This document shows positions 36,088 to 43,745 of a stretch of DNA of 64,000 bases, piece after piece. The position numbers were made by a program, and so were the translations under genes. The notes beneath the pieces are model-generated. The model searched no databases. It was not told where the DNA came from and saw nothing but the letters and a program-made list of their open reading frames with translations. Numbering within the stretch: position 1 is the first letter of the stretch; every line of letters starts with the position of its first letter. Source of the DNA: Ruminiclostridium josui JCM 17888 (GTDB taxonomy: Bacteria > Bacillota > Clostridia > Acetivibrionales > DSM-1351). The DNA is taken from positions 1 to 64,000 of the forward strand of contig NZ_JAGE01000002.1 of assembly GCF_000526495.1 (NCBI RefSeq), read 5' to 3'.

Positions 36088-37272
36088 TTACTTTGCTTTC
36101 CTTCGTTTATTGAAATCAATTACCTTTGCTATCTCTATTTCTTTTGATTTTTCTTCTATTTTTTCCATTTCATCATCAAGACCTTTAAATACGTCGTCGA
36201 TCTTGCTCGCAGTCGTTTTGGTATCGCTTAACATTGTCCCGTATATATCTAATGTGGTAGTTGATTCGTCATGACCAAGAGCCTCCTGAAGTTCTTTTAG
36301 ATTCATCCGGCCTTTACTCATATAGACAAATGTGTGGCGAAACATATGCGGAGTTACGTGTAGACCTGTTTTTTTATTAATTCTATCTAAAACACTATTC
36401 AAACTATCAGGCTTCATTAAATGCCCATTTTCTGAAGGGAATATTAAATCTAATTTTTTTAAATCTGTATTAAACAATGCAGGATTAACCCTTTCCAACA
36501 GCATTTCTTTTTGCTTAGAAAGAAAGTATATTGCTTCTTCAGATAAAGGAACATAATGCACTTTGGCACTTTTAGTATCACCAATTCCATTTAAGCTATT
36601 TGATTCATCCACAATAATTCTTCGATTTCTGTAATCTATATCTGAATACTTTAGAGCTAAAATTTCACCACGCCTTAGCCCAGTAACTAGCATAAACCTA
36701 AAACACCAATACCATCTTGTTTCTTTCAATGCATCAAATATTATTTTAAGTTCTTGGATAGTTAAAGTTTTTCGTGGTTTAGCTTGTTTGTTTGGAATTT
36801 CTATATCTTTCACTGGATTCTCGGCAATTATTTTCTCTTTAAAAGCCTGACTAAATGCAATATGCAATACTTTTCTTGTGTGTTTCATAGTCCATGTGGA
36901 TAAGCCTTTTTTATTCATACTAGAAATGATTTCCTGTATGTCAACAGAAGTTATTTTTTTAATTAAATTAGATCCGATTTGTGGTTTAATATGCTTTTCC
37001 CATAAAGTTTTATATTGTTCATACGTTGCAGTTTTCTTTAAAGGCTCAACATATACATTCAACCATCTGTCAAACCAATCATTTACTTTGTATTTGGATT
37101 TTACTATTGGTAAGTTTGCCACTTCTTTAATTTTTTCTTGGAGTTCTGGCAAGGTCTTTGCAGTTCTAGTTCGTAAATCGCCATCTTTCATTTGTCGCCA
37201 TTCATAACCACCATTTGGCAATTTCCTTATAGTTCCCATACCATTAGGATTTCTCGTTCTGTTTTTAGCCAT
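36088..37272 (-). CDS. int: Prophage tyrosine integrase (Tn916/phage Int type)
   Basis: 394 residues, complete. An N-terminal AP2-like arm-binding domain (NGMGTIRKLPNGGYEWRQM), a SAM-like core-binding domain (about 60-160) and the catalytic domain follow. Active-site residues: Arg in TGLRRGEIL, Lys in the beta-hairpin DTKSAKVHYVPL, HMFRH, and Tyr in TLDIYGTML. It should catalyse integration at the adjacent tRNA-Pro site. It starts four bases after the XRE repressor gene, so both are on one leftward transcript. Confidence 0.95.
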   Translation of the reverse strand: MAKNRTRNPNGMGTIRKLPNGGYEWRQMKDGDLRTRTAKTLPELQEKIKEVANLPIVKSKYKVNDWFDRWLNVYVEPLKKTATYEQYKTLWEKHIKPQIGSNLIKKITSVDIQEIISSMNKKGLSTWTMKHTRKVLHIAFSQAFKEKIIAENPVKDIEIPNKQAKPRKTLTIQELKIIFDALKETRWYWCFRFMLVTGLRRGEILALKYSDIDYRNRRIIVDESNSLNGIGDTKSAKVHYVPLSEEAIYFLSKQKEMLLERVNPALFNTDLKKLDLIFPSENGHLMKPDSLNSVLDRINKKTGLHVTPHMFRHTFVYMSKGRMNLKELQEALGHDESTTTLDIYGTMLSDTKTTASKIDDVFKGLDDEMEKIEEKSKEIEIAKVIDFNKRRKAK

Positions 37273-37276
37273 AAAA

Positions 37277-37495
37277 TTACCTCCTAGAATCAGATAACCC
37301 TACTAAATAATCTAAAGTAACATCAAAATATAAAGCGTAAGCTTTCATTATAGATAATGTTGGTTCCCGTTTACCGTTTTCGTAATATCCAACAGCTACA
37401 TGTGAAACGCCCAATATTTCTGCCATTTCTCTTTGTGATAAACCTTTTTCGCCTCTTAAACTCAAAACTCTACTTCCAAACACTTCTAAAGTCAT
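37277..37495 (-). CDS. Short XRE-family repressor
   Basis: 72 residues, essentially one helix-turn-helix: LRGEKGLSQREMAEILGVSHVAVGYYENGKREP, then FDVTLDYLVGLSD. It lacks the C-terminal dimerisation or RecA-cleavage domain of CI-type repressors, so induction probably works by another route, such as an antirepressor. Divergent from the Cro-like gene across a 200-base operator region, it is the best candidate for the lysogeny repressor. Confidence 0.85.
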   Translation of the reverse strand: MTLEVFGSRVLSLRGEKGLSQREMAEILGVSHVAVGYYENGKREPTLSIMKAYALYFDVTLDYLVGLSDSRR

Positions 37496-37537
37496 TGCTT
37501 TATGTCCTCGATTCTAATAAACATTTATTTAAAATAT

Positions 37538-37553
37538 GTTAACTTTTGTTACC
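37538..37553. promoter_or_regulatory. Operator O1 (GTTAAC-TTTT-GTTACC)
   Basis: One mismatch from the consensus GGTAAC-N4-GTTACC, 43 bases before the repressor start codon on the minus strand, where it could autoregulate the repressor-integrase operon. Confidence 0.5.
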
Positions 37554-37615
37554 AATATTGTAGCAATGTTTATTTAAAAAAGCAATTATTTTTTTAAAAA
37601 AATTAAAAAAATATA

Positions 37616-37644
37616 TTGACAATATTTATACAAGGGTGTAATAT
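37616..37644 (+). promoter_or_regulatory. Early rightward promoter TTGACA-N17-TAATAT
   Basis: Consensus -35 TTGACA (37616-37621) and -10 TAATAT (37639-37644) with exactly 17 bases between. Operator O2 begins 9 bases after the -10, across the likely transcription start. Confidence 0.75.
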
Positions 37645-37652
37645 CAAAACGT

Positions 37653-37668
37653 GGTAACAATAGTTACC
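37653..37668. promoter_or_regulatory. Operator O2 (perfect GGTAAC-AATA-GTTACC)
   Basis: A perfect 16-bp palindrome-type site at the predicted start of the early rightward transcript, 31 bases before the Cro-like start codon. Binding there would block the early promoter. Confidence 0.7.
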
Positions 37669-37698
37669 TGTCAACTTAATTGAAAGCGAGGTGATTCA

Positions 37699-37917
37699 AT
37701 GGTTAAATTTAAAGAGCTTTCAAGGCTAATGGCAACATATGAAATAAACAAGTCTGAGCTTGCACAAATCATTGGCAAGGCTCCTGCATCAGTGACAGGT
37801 AAAATGTCCGGTAAAATCGAATGGAAGCGTCCCGATATGGTAAACATCACAACATATTTTAAGAAATTTGACCCTAATATAACAATGGAAAAAATTTTTT
37901 GCACAGATGGTAACTAA
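37699..37917 (+). CDS. Cro-like HTH protein (DUF739 type)
   Basis: 72 residues. [39 protein letters not shown] has the layout of small phage HTH regulators of the DUF739 group. AAGCGAGGTG precedes ATG 37699. First gene on the rightward early transcript, it is the expected antagonist of the repressor. Its stop codon lies inside operator O3. Confidence 0.8.
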   Translation: MVKFKELSRLMATYEINKSELAQIIGKAPASVTGKMSGKIEWKRPDMVNITTYFKKFDPNITMEKIFCTDGN

Positions 37918-37924
37918 AGTTACC
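37909..37924. promoter_or_regulatory. Operator O3 (perfect GGTAAC-TAAA-GTTACC)
   Basis: Second perfect match to the operator consensus, overlapping the stop codon of the Cro-like gene and 45 bases before the MazF start. It could act as a roadblock controlling the toxin-antirepressor gene. Confidence 0.65.
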
Positions 37925-37969
37925 GAAAAGCAGACTAAACAAATTATGCTCATGAAAGGAAGTGGGGTC

Positions 37970-39121
37970 ATGCATAACAAAATAAAGCGCGGAGACATAT
38001 TTTACGCTGACCTCAATCCATATATTGGGTCAGAACAAGGTGGCGTCCGGCCGATTCTAATAGTTCAAAACGATATAGGTAATAAGTACAGTTCGACTAT
38101 TATAGCAGCAGTTATAACTTCACAGACAAAAACAAAGCTACCGACTCACGTCAAAATTAAAGGTTACGGGTTAAACAAAGATTCTACTATATGCCTAGAA
38201 CAGATAAGGACAATTGATAAATGTAGACTTCGTGAATATGTAGGGCGTCTGGATGATGAACTGATGAAAAAGGTTGAAGGTGCAATTGATATTAGCTTCG
38301 GGCTTCAATACAAAAGGGAGGGACAAGCAGTGTCAGATATTATACCGGTTGAATTTAAAAATCAAAGAGTTCTAACTACACAGCAACTAGCTGATGGTTA
38401 TGGAGTAGCAATCAAGCGAATCAGTGAAAATTTTCAAAGAAACAGAGAACGCTATCAGGAAGGAACCCATTTCTTTAAGTTGGAAGGAGAAGAATTAAGG
38501 AGTTTTAAGGAATCCGCAAATTGCGGAATCGCTCCAACGGTTAATTATTATTACCTCTGGACAGAAAAAGGTGCATTGCTTCACGCTAAGTCACTCAACA
38601 CAGATAAAGCATGGGAAGTATATCAGGAACTTGTTGATACATATTTCAGGACAAAGGACGCTGTCCCTCAAACACAAATTCAGATCTTACAGCAGGCTAT
38701 TGCAGTATTAGCCGAACAGGAAAAGGAACTTGCAGTTACAAAGCAAATTGCCATTTCTGCTCAGTCGGAGGCTACTGCTGCAAAAGAAACCATCAAAGAA
38801 ATTAAAGAGTCTCTCGCTGAACTACCGAAAGACCAGTGGCGCAAATATGTAAATGCCAGTATATCCGATATCGTTAAATCAGGAAAAAGTAAACATAATT
38901 ATGAAGGCGTTTGGAATGAAAGTTATAAACTTCTTGAGGAAAAAACAAGAGCTGATTTAGGAACCAGAGTACGTAACAAAAGACGCCGTTTATCCGATGC
39001 GGGGGCCACTAAATCTGTTATTGATAGTTTCTGCAAACTTGATGCAATAGAAGAGGACAAGTACCTAAAAGAGATTTTTACCAATATTATTCAGAAAATG
39101 AGAATTAAATATTTAGTTTAA
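37970..39121 (+). CDS. MazF-type endoribonuclease fused to an ORF6N-ORF6C antirepressor
   Basis: 383 residues from ATG 37970 (GGAAGTGGGG ahead). Residues 1-118 form a full MazF/EndoA domain: [26 protein letters not shown] with the catalytic Arg, AAVITSQTK with the catalytic Thr, LEQIRTIDK, and a last helix ending in FGLQY. After a short linker, residues about 125-215 are an ORF6N domain ([37 protein letters not shown], split here) and residues about 230-380 a coiled, ORF6C-like end. MazF cleaves mRNA; ORF6N proteins act as phage antirepressors. An internal GTG at 38330 behind AAGGGAGG would also give the antirepressor alone. No MazE partner is visible. Confidence 0.85.
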   Translation: MHNKIKRGDIFYADLNPYIGSEQGGVRPILIVQNDIGNKYSSTIIAAVITSQTKTKLPTHVKIKGYGLNKDSTICLEQIRTIDKCRLREYVGRLDDELMKKVEGAIDISFGLQYKREGQAVSDIIPVEFKNQRVLTTQQLADGYGVAIKRISENFQRNRERYQEGTHFFKLEGEELRSFKESANCGIAPTVNYYYLWTEKGALLHAKSLNTDKAWEVYQELVDTYFRTKDAVPQTQIQILQQAIAVLAEQEKELAVTKQIAISAQSEATAAKETIKEIKESLAELPKDQWRKYVNASISDIVKSGKSKHNYEGVWNESYKLLEEKTRADLGTRVRNKRRRLSDAGATKSVIDSFCKLDAIEEDKYLKEIFTNIIQKMRIKYLV

Positions 39122-39136
39122 AGGTGGTGATATCCT

Positions 39137-39649
39137 TTGAATGAAGCTCTTGAACTCTACCAAAACAACATCAAACTTACTACATACGTCGCAAAGAAAT
39201 GGCTCTCAAACACTCCACAAATGTACTATGAAGAAATATTGGCAGAAGCTCGTATAGGTCTTTGGAAGGCCTGTAAGACGTTTGATAAGTCACGAGGATT
39301 TGCCTTTGCAACATACGCAACTAGGGTAATTTCAAACGAAATCGGATGTTTTATGAGAAAGCAAAAGAAACATCTAAATATAGTCTCGTTGGATTCATCT
39401 ATTGAAGGTGTAGACGAGACAGTCACCCTAATGGATTCTCTGGGTTGTGAACATGATTTCGATGGCGAATTAAACACAAAATCTATAATAACAAAACTCA
39501 ATAATTATCCGATTCTTAAAAGACTTGTCACTGGTGAAAAACAAAAAGATGTTGCTGAATCTGTCGGATTATCACAAGCCCAAATAAGCAGGATTTACAG
39601 TAAAGAGCGGAAGTTATTGGCAGCAGAGCTAAAGGTTCTTGCGGGTTAA
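39137..39649 (+). CDS. Sporulation-type sigma-70 family factor
   Basis: 170 residues from TTG 39137 behind AAGGTGGTG. Region 2 reads IGLWKACKTFDKSRGFAFATYATRVISNEIGCFMRKQ in the genome, with the same AxTF-D-x-S-(K/R)G-x3-ATYA-x-R-x-I-x-NEI-x3-(L/M)RK pattern as SigE/SigK. A short linker and a region 4 helix (QKDVAESVGLSQAQISRIYSKE) follow. Compact phage sigma factors of this kind are known in sporulating Firmicutes. It should redirect host RNA polymerase; target promoters are unknown. The next genes are a structured non-coding region and a Spo0A-domain protein. Confidence 0.82.
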   Translation: MNEALELYQNNIKLTTYVAKKWLSNTPQMYYEEILAEARIGLWKACKTFDKSRGFAFATYATRVISNEIGCFMRKQKKHLNIVSLDSSIEGVDETVTLMDSLGCEHDFDGELNTKSIITKLNNYPILKRLVTGEKQKDVAESVGLSQAQISRIYSKERKLLAAELKVLAG

Positions 39650-39654
39650 TCCTA

Positions 39655-40215
39655 AAGCCCGATACCACCCCCCAAGGAGGTGATGGTAAATGTGCCGGGA
39701 ATATAAAGCCGGCTGTCAAAAATATTTAATTTTTAGCACTCAAAAAATTATTACATTTATTCATTGGGACTAAAGGCGGTTGGATGTGCCGCCTTCATGG
39801 AGAAGTAGCATAAATAATGCTGGTGAAAAGCATAAAACCTTGATAAAGCAAAGGTGATAGTGGTAGCCAATCCATTCTTCTCCACAAAAAACAACAATGC
39901 CCGCCCCGACATATCGGGGCCCAAGGAAGAAAGATTGAAGTTCAGGTGTAAAGCGACCTGGAAAGGTGCTGGAGTGAACGGTCTACAGACGTGTGGATGG
40001 CCTGTGAAGGCGTAAAACAATAGGCTAACCGGCTCCCATGGGAAACTTAAGAATTCGAATGCCGTCAGCATGAGCTTCAATCGACCTTCCTGCCAAAACC
40101 CAAAAGCAAAGTAAACTACACGGGTATTCTAATTATTTATTTAGCTGTGGGTGGCTCAGGCTGCAGCTGTTGCCACCCGAAACCAAATCTAAATTCAATT
40201 CAAAATTAAATCTGG
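39655..40215 (+). ncRNA. Candidate large structured non-coding RNA
   Basis: No gene fits the 577 bases between the sigma factor and the Spo0A-like start, and base composition is much richer in G and C than nearby genes. Many stems can be seen: AAGGCGG/CCGCCTT (near 39774-39800), TGGAGAAG/CTTCTCCA about 80 bases apart, CCCCGA-CATA-TCGGGG, CAGGT/ACCTG, and GGGTGGC (40149-40155) with GCCACCC (40172-40178). Long-range pairs such as GGTAGCC with GGCTAACC also occur. Size, prophage setting and fold density recall the ROOL and GOLLD RNAs, but the class is not shown. A shorter RNA starting near 39760 is equally possible. Confidence 0.5.
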
Positions 40216-40226
40216 AGGTAATTTAT

Positions 40227-40730
40227 ATGCAAGTATCTATTAATGAGAGTGACAAGACCGTCACTATGGCTCTTGAAGATTTCTACAGGCATTTCACTTC
40301 TACAACTGCAAATGAGCCAATCAAAATCAATCAGAAGCATCAAGTTTGCAGTGGGGATATTGAAGTTGAAGTAACCGAATTTTTAGGTCAAATCGGTATG
40401 CCACGTAATATAAAAGGTTTTAACTTTATTAGGCAAGCAATTATTTCAACAATACAGAATCCACGCATCATTGATGGTATTACTAAAGAATTATATCCAC
40501 TTATAGCTAAAAATAATGGTACTACTCCCAGTAGGGCTGAGAGAGCTATCCGACATGCCATAGAAGTTACATGGGACAGGGGAAATCATGATGTAATTAA
40601 TTCGCTTTTTGGCTATACAGTTAGTACTAAAAAATACAAAGCAACCAACTCTGAATTTATTGCACTTATAGCAGATCATTTAAGGTTACAGTTTAAACAA
40701 GGGGGAGATGCAGTTGCCAGCGACATGTAG
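40227..40730 (+). CDS. Prophage Spo0A DNA-binding-domain protein without a receiver
   Basis: 167 residues from ATG 40227 behind TCTGGAGG. Residues about 46-160 match the Spo0A effector domain throughout: VTEFLGQIGMPRNIKG, ITKELYPLIAKNNGTTPSRAERAIRHAIEV with the recognition helix, LFGYTV, TNSEFIALIADHLRL. In the last 40 residues 25 are identical to the host spo0A tail at the start of this window. The N-terminal 45 residues are unrelated to a response-regulator receiver, so phosphorylation control is absent. Isolated Spo0A C-terminal domain is constitutively active on 0A boxes, so this protein may mimic or compete with Spo0A~P. Its stop is followed closely by the next gene. Confidence 0.9.
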   Translation: MQVSINESDKTVTMALEDFYRHFTSTTANEPIKINQKHQVCSGDIEVEVTEFLGQIGMPRNIKGFNFIRQAIISTIQNPRIIDGITKELYPLIAKNNGTTPSRAERAIRHAIEVTWDRGNHDVINSLFGYTVSTKKYKATNSEFIALIADHLRLQFKQGGDAVASDM

Positions 40731-40977
40731 AGGATGCGGTGGCATCAAGAAAATTCAATTGCACAAAAGAGGGTTTTCATATTCCTGTCCCACGTGTAGC
40801 AAAAAAAGAAGAATTGTTGCATATGTACTTGCTTTAATTGGCGGTTGTGGTCTGATACCTTGGGCTTCAAGTTACGCAGATAAAGTAAGGGGTTATGATG
40901 GGGCAGGCGGAGAGTTCTTAATAGCATTAGTTCCACTTTTGATAGTAGCTTTTATTGATACATTTAAAGACTTATAA
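40714..40977 (+). CDS. Small zinc-ribbon membrane protein
   Basis: About 87 residues from TTG 40714, which has the right distance from AAGGGGGAG; the ATG at 40708 abuts that site. Two CxxC pairs (CRGCGG and CPTCSKK) form a zinc ribbon at residues 5-27, then two hydrophobic segments (about 31-48 and 64-80). It overlaps the end of the Spo0A-like gene by 17 bases. Function unknown. Confidence 0.55.
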   Translation: MPATCRGCGGIKKIQLHKRGFSYSCPTCSKKRRIVAYVLALIGGCGLIPWASSYADKVRGYDGAGGEFLIALVPLLIVAFIDTFKDL

Positions 40978-41080
40978 AGAAAAAGCACCTCTAAGGCGCT
41001 AAACAAAATTGACAATTGAATTATACAGCGAAATGAGTTCGATGTAAATATGCCAATGCTGGAAAAGAGGGATTTAAGTT

Positions 41081-41245
41081 ATGTTTGAAAAAGACCGTTG
41101 CTACTGTGTCAACAGTGTAAACCTTGGAGAATTATACTTATCTGATTTTAAAGACTTTATAACTGAATGCGACCAAACTCCTTGCAAAGTAAGAGCTATA
41201 CAGCTTGATGGGGAAGTTTATATTCAGCTTCCCATCGGAAAATGA
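41081..41245 (+). CDS. 54-residue phage protein
   Basis: ATG 41081 behind AAAAGAGGG. The acidic small protein carries four Cys residues (DRCYCVN and ECDQTPCKV), which could be a metal site. Its stop overlaps the start of the next gene (ATGA), indicating coupling. Not recognised. Confidence 0.5.
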   Translation: MFEKDRCYCVNSVNLGELYLSDFKDFITECDQTPCKVRAIQLDGEVYIQLPIGK

Positions 41246-41499
41246 TACAAATTTCAAATGCCTTAATCGGACACGGTGTAAGTGATGAAACAAAAAGAAA
41301 AATCTCACAAACCAAGCATGGGGTTAAATTAAGTGATGATGTAAAAGAGCGCAGAGGGAAATTGACTTGGAAACAGATAGAGAGTATCAGAAAGGATCAA
41401 AGAAGTCAAAGGATTATATCAAAAGAATATGATATAGACCAAGCACAAATAAGTATGATTAAAAATATGAAAGTGTGGATTAGGAGGGGATTGTCATAA
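41242..41499 (+). CDS. NUMOD3-like DNA-binding protein fragment
   Basis: 85 residues. GHGVSDETKRKISQTKHG resembles the NUMOD3 DNA-binding repeat of homing endonucleases, and TWKQIESIRKDQ followed by EYDIDQAQISMIKN looks like a helix-turn-helix. There is no nuclease domain, so it is probably a regulator or a remnant of an HNH enzyme. Starts in an ATGA overlap with the previous gene. Confidence 0.45.
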   Translation: MIQISNALIGHGVSDETKRKISQTKHGVKLSDDVKERRGKLTWKQIESIRKDQRSQRIISKEYDIDQAQISMIKNMKVWIRRGLS

Positions 41500-41828
41500 G
41501 AGAAACGTGTTTATTCTGTGTTTCAAAACACATAGCACAAGCTATTGTGCTTACAACAGAATGCTGTCAGGGTTATCCAATGCACATCTGGCTTGCAATT
41601 GGTCATTTAGCAGAAGCCGAAACAGAAAGCTGCTCTGAATTTCCTGAATTGGCCTGCGAGATTAGAAAAGTCAGACTGGCACTAATGGGGCAAGAAGGTG
41701 AATTTAAACATACTGATTTGATGGAACTTTTAAAGAAAGTCAGGAATATGGCAGAGAACATCAACGGAATAAGTGAAATTGATAGGATAAACATGGTTCT
41801 TTATCCTTCTAAGGAGGTGGTGCTTTGA
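41496..41828 (+). CDS. Phage protein with a probable AUA start
   Basis: The frame is open from 41484. The protein-like sequence RETCLFCVSKHIAQAIVLTT begins right after an ATA at 41496, which lies six bases from AGGAGGGG. A GTG at 41547 is the first ordinary start, but it has no ribosome binding site and would remove the CLFC pair. Later sequence (CCQGYPMHIWLAIGHLAEAE) looks like a small phage protein family whose members begin near this Cys pair. Either AUA is the real start or the ATG has mutated. Function unknown. Confidence 0.5.
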   Translation: MRETCLFCVSKHIAQAIVLTTECCQGYPMHIWLAIGHLAEAETESCSEFPELACEIRKVRLALMGQEGEFKHTDLMELLKKVRNMAENINGISEIDRINMVLYPSKEVVL

Positions 41829-42205
41829 AGATAGAAGCAAAGCCATATATAAGAACCACGGAGGAACTTGAATCCATAGTAGGAACTGACTGCAAGATGA
41901 TATTTGATAATAAAGGTTTCGGTCTGGAGATCAAGACCGAGGAAGGCAACTTCAAAACTGTTGGCGAGTTGTATGCTAACAAAGCGGATGCAGAGCAAAT
42001 CATAAAGCAAATAAATCTATATGATGAGCTGGCCAGAACCATAGCAAGAAATCTTGTTGCTTGGGACACTTCCAAGGATAAGGAATTAAGCTTACTCCCC
42101 GAAGTATATCTCACAAACAGATGGATTTATAAGAGGATAACTGGCGAAGAATATCGATTTGATAAAGCCTGTAAGAAGTTCCATATCGGGCCTGAGTGGT
42201 CGTAA
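41825..42205 (+). CDS. Phage hypothetical protein
   Basis: 126 residues from TTG 41825, which follows AAGGAGGTGG and overlaps the previous stop. Soluble, mixed alpha/beta composition, no recognised motif. Its 3' end is close to the next small gene, so it is part of the early operon. Confidence 0.55.
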   Translation: MKIEAKPYIRTTEELESIVGTDCKMIFDNKGFGLEIKTEEGNFKTVGELYANKADAEQIIKQINLYDELARTIARNLVAWDTSKDKELSLLPEVYLTNRWIYKRITGEEYRFDKACKKFHIGPEWS

Positions 42206-42219
42206 AAGGGGGCGAGGAT

Positions 42220-42825
42220 GTGAAATATTGTTCGAAATGCAAAAAGGTATATCCGGATGGTGTTGATTGCAAGTGTCTTGAGAATAATTATTCAGATAGT
42301 TACTTAAGTAAATATAACGCCGTGATGAAAGAAGTTGATTGTGAATTAGTTTGCAAAACATGCGGAGGAACAGAAAAACTATCTACATATCACGATCCAT
42401 ATAAATGGATGTCTCAAAATAAAACAGACCCAGCATACTGCACCTGTGCTGAATGCGATAGAAAGTTGGAAGCTCGAATTGCCCGTGAAGAATCTATGAA
42501 ATATCTCATATTTGATAATTATCAGGATGAAAACAAGCTTTGCGACAATACGGACGAGGTTGAAGAATTCCTAAACTACTATACAGAAGATTCTGAATTC
42601 GAGTCAGGGTCATTAAATGATGTACTGATTTTGAAGCTAGAGCCGTTTGATGGAATTTTAAAGGAATCAGATTTCAAGCCACAGAGAGAGTATACGGAAA
42701 ATGGCTATGAGAACCGTCAGGAACCAAATACACACATTGTTGTTTGGGATGGAGAAGTGTTCAGAGTTGAAGAAGTTATAGTTCTAGAGATTGAATATGA
42801 TGGAGGGAGGTCGATCAACTGGTGA
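42220..42825 (+). CDS. Zinc-finger-like phage protein
   Basis: About 201 residues from GTG 42220, preceded by GGGGCGAGG. Two Cys clusters, CSKCKKVYPDGVDCKC at the N-terminus and CKTCGG plus CTCAEC later, suggest two zinc sites. The C-terminal half is strongly acidic. No known family. The next gene starts at a GTGA overlap. Confidence 0.5.
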   Translation: MKYCSKCKKVYPDGVDCKCLENNYSDSYLSKYNAVMKEVDCELVCKTCGGTEKLSTYHDPYKWMSQNKTDPAYCTCAECDRKLEARIAREESMKYLIFDNYQDENKLCDNTDEVEEFLNYYTEDSEFESGSLNDVLILKLEPFDGILKESDFKPQREYTENGYENRQEPNTHIVVWDGEVFRVEEVIVLEIEYDGGRSINW

Positions 42826-43337
42826 GTGAAGTAAAAATAATCCGTAATGACAGAGGTTTGGATTTTAGAAGGATTGAGCAATTTTTGAAGATGTTTCAAG
42901 ATAAATGTCAAAGCAAGTCTAGGCAGCTAAACAATAGGCAGAAAGAACTTGAAGAAAAACGCAAAATAGAAGCATTTGAACATTTCGGCTTAACCGCTGC
43001 TATGAAATCAATTAAAGAAATTGATGAGCAAATCGAAAAACTCAAAAAGCAAAAAAGAGAATTTGAAGAAACAATTCGTGACTATACTCAGGGTAAGAAC
43101 AAGGAGAATCGCTATAACAGTTATGATTCTATCAGAGAAGGTAGTCCAATTCAGGAATTTATAAATGCTGGAATTGCTGACATCAGCAAAAAGAAAGACG
43201 AGGTCTGGGCCTTGAAACAGCAGCTATCAAATGAACTCTGGTATGCCAGGGATCTGGAACAGGCAATTGACATTATGCAGGCTTTTCAGAGTAAGCTTGA
43301 CAGTATCAGTTTGGACGGTGATTCGCATGAAAACTAA
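42822..43337 (+). CDS. Coiled-coil phage protein
   Basis: 171 residues from GTG 42822. A long charged coiled coil spans about residues 25-90 (QLNNRQKELEEKRKIEA, IKEIDEQIEKLKKQKREFE) with a second helix toward the end. It could be an accessory to the SMC-like ATPase encoded 400 bases downstream, but this is only positional inference. Confidence 0.5.
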   Translation: MSEVKIIRNDRGLDFRRIEQFLKMFQDKCQSKSRQLNNRQKELEEKRKIEAFEHFGLTAAMKSIKEIDEQIEKLKKQKREFEETIRDYTQGKNKENRYNSYDSIREGSPIQEFINAGIADISKKKDEVWALKQQLSNELWYARDLEQAIDIMQAFQSKLDSISLDGDSHEN

Positions 43338-43428
43338 AGTGTGGCCATGGAAATCAGGTGACTCAGGGGTTCTTTGTATGCCTAAGTACAAGAATATAAA
43401 TGAACCACCGCAGATTGGAAACTGGTGA
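43327..43428 (+). CDS. 33-residue phage micro-ORF
   Basis: ATG 43327 overlaps the previous stop region, and its own stop overlaps the next GTG start (GTGA at 43425-43428). The chain of overlaps, plus the Trp- and Pro-containing sequence KVWPWKSGD, supports translation. Function unknown. Confidence 0.35.
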   Translation: MKTKVWPWKSGDSGVLCMPKYKNINEPPQIGNW

Positions 43429-43565
43429 AATGTCCAATCTGCGGTGAGAGCTGCTGGGAATCCGATAAGCACCGAGAGTTACTTAAAAATAATTTTGATG
43501 TCAAGGCTGCTTGCACAGAATGTGCTTTACGGGCTGGGCTAAATGGAGGGGTTACAGTTGGGTAA
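43425..43565 (+). CDS. 46-residue Cys4 zinc-finger protein
   Basis: GTG 43425 begins MKCPICGESCWES; a second pair CTEC follows about 23 residues later. The C-P-I-C / C-x2-C arrangement is a typical small zinc finger. It is linked to both neighbours by overlapping start and stop codons. Confidence 0.5.
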   Translation: MKCPICGESCWESDKHRELLKNNFDVKAACTECALRAGLNGGVTVG

Positions 43566-43743
43566 ATTCCAGAAATACATAGACGAGGCAATAGCGGACC
43601 TAAAAGAAAGATATGGTAAAGATGTTGAATACCTGGTCAATGAAACCGAAACCAGCTTTGTTGTAATTACTGTGGAGGGTTTCAATAAGCTTAAGGCCAG
43701 ACAGAAGAGCATGCTTCTGGGTACTAGAAAAGTTAGGAGGTAA
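43558..43743 (+). CDS. Small phage protein
   Basis: 61 residues from TTG 43558, correctly spaced from GGAGGGG (the in-frame ATG at 43543 lies on that site). Lys-rich, one alpha-helix then beta-rich. It ends three bases before the start of the SMC-like ATPase, so co-translation is likely. Unknown function. Confidence 0.5.
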   Translation: MGKFQKYIDEAIADLKERYGKDVEYLVNETETSFVVITVEGFNKLKARQKSMLLGTRKVRR

Positions 43744-43745
43744 AT

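Noticed and set aside
37277-37917. Type II toxin-antitoxin pair formed by the two small HTH proteins
   Set aside because: Divergent layout, shared operators and an adjacent integrase fit a repressor/Cro switch. An antitoxin function for MazF remains only a possibility.
39655-40215. Group II intron or retron as explanation of the folded region
   Set aside because: No reverse transcriptase gene is nearby and I could not find a domain V-type hairpin; a group I intron cannot be excluded without a covariance search.
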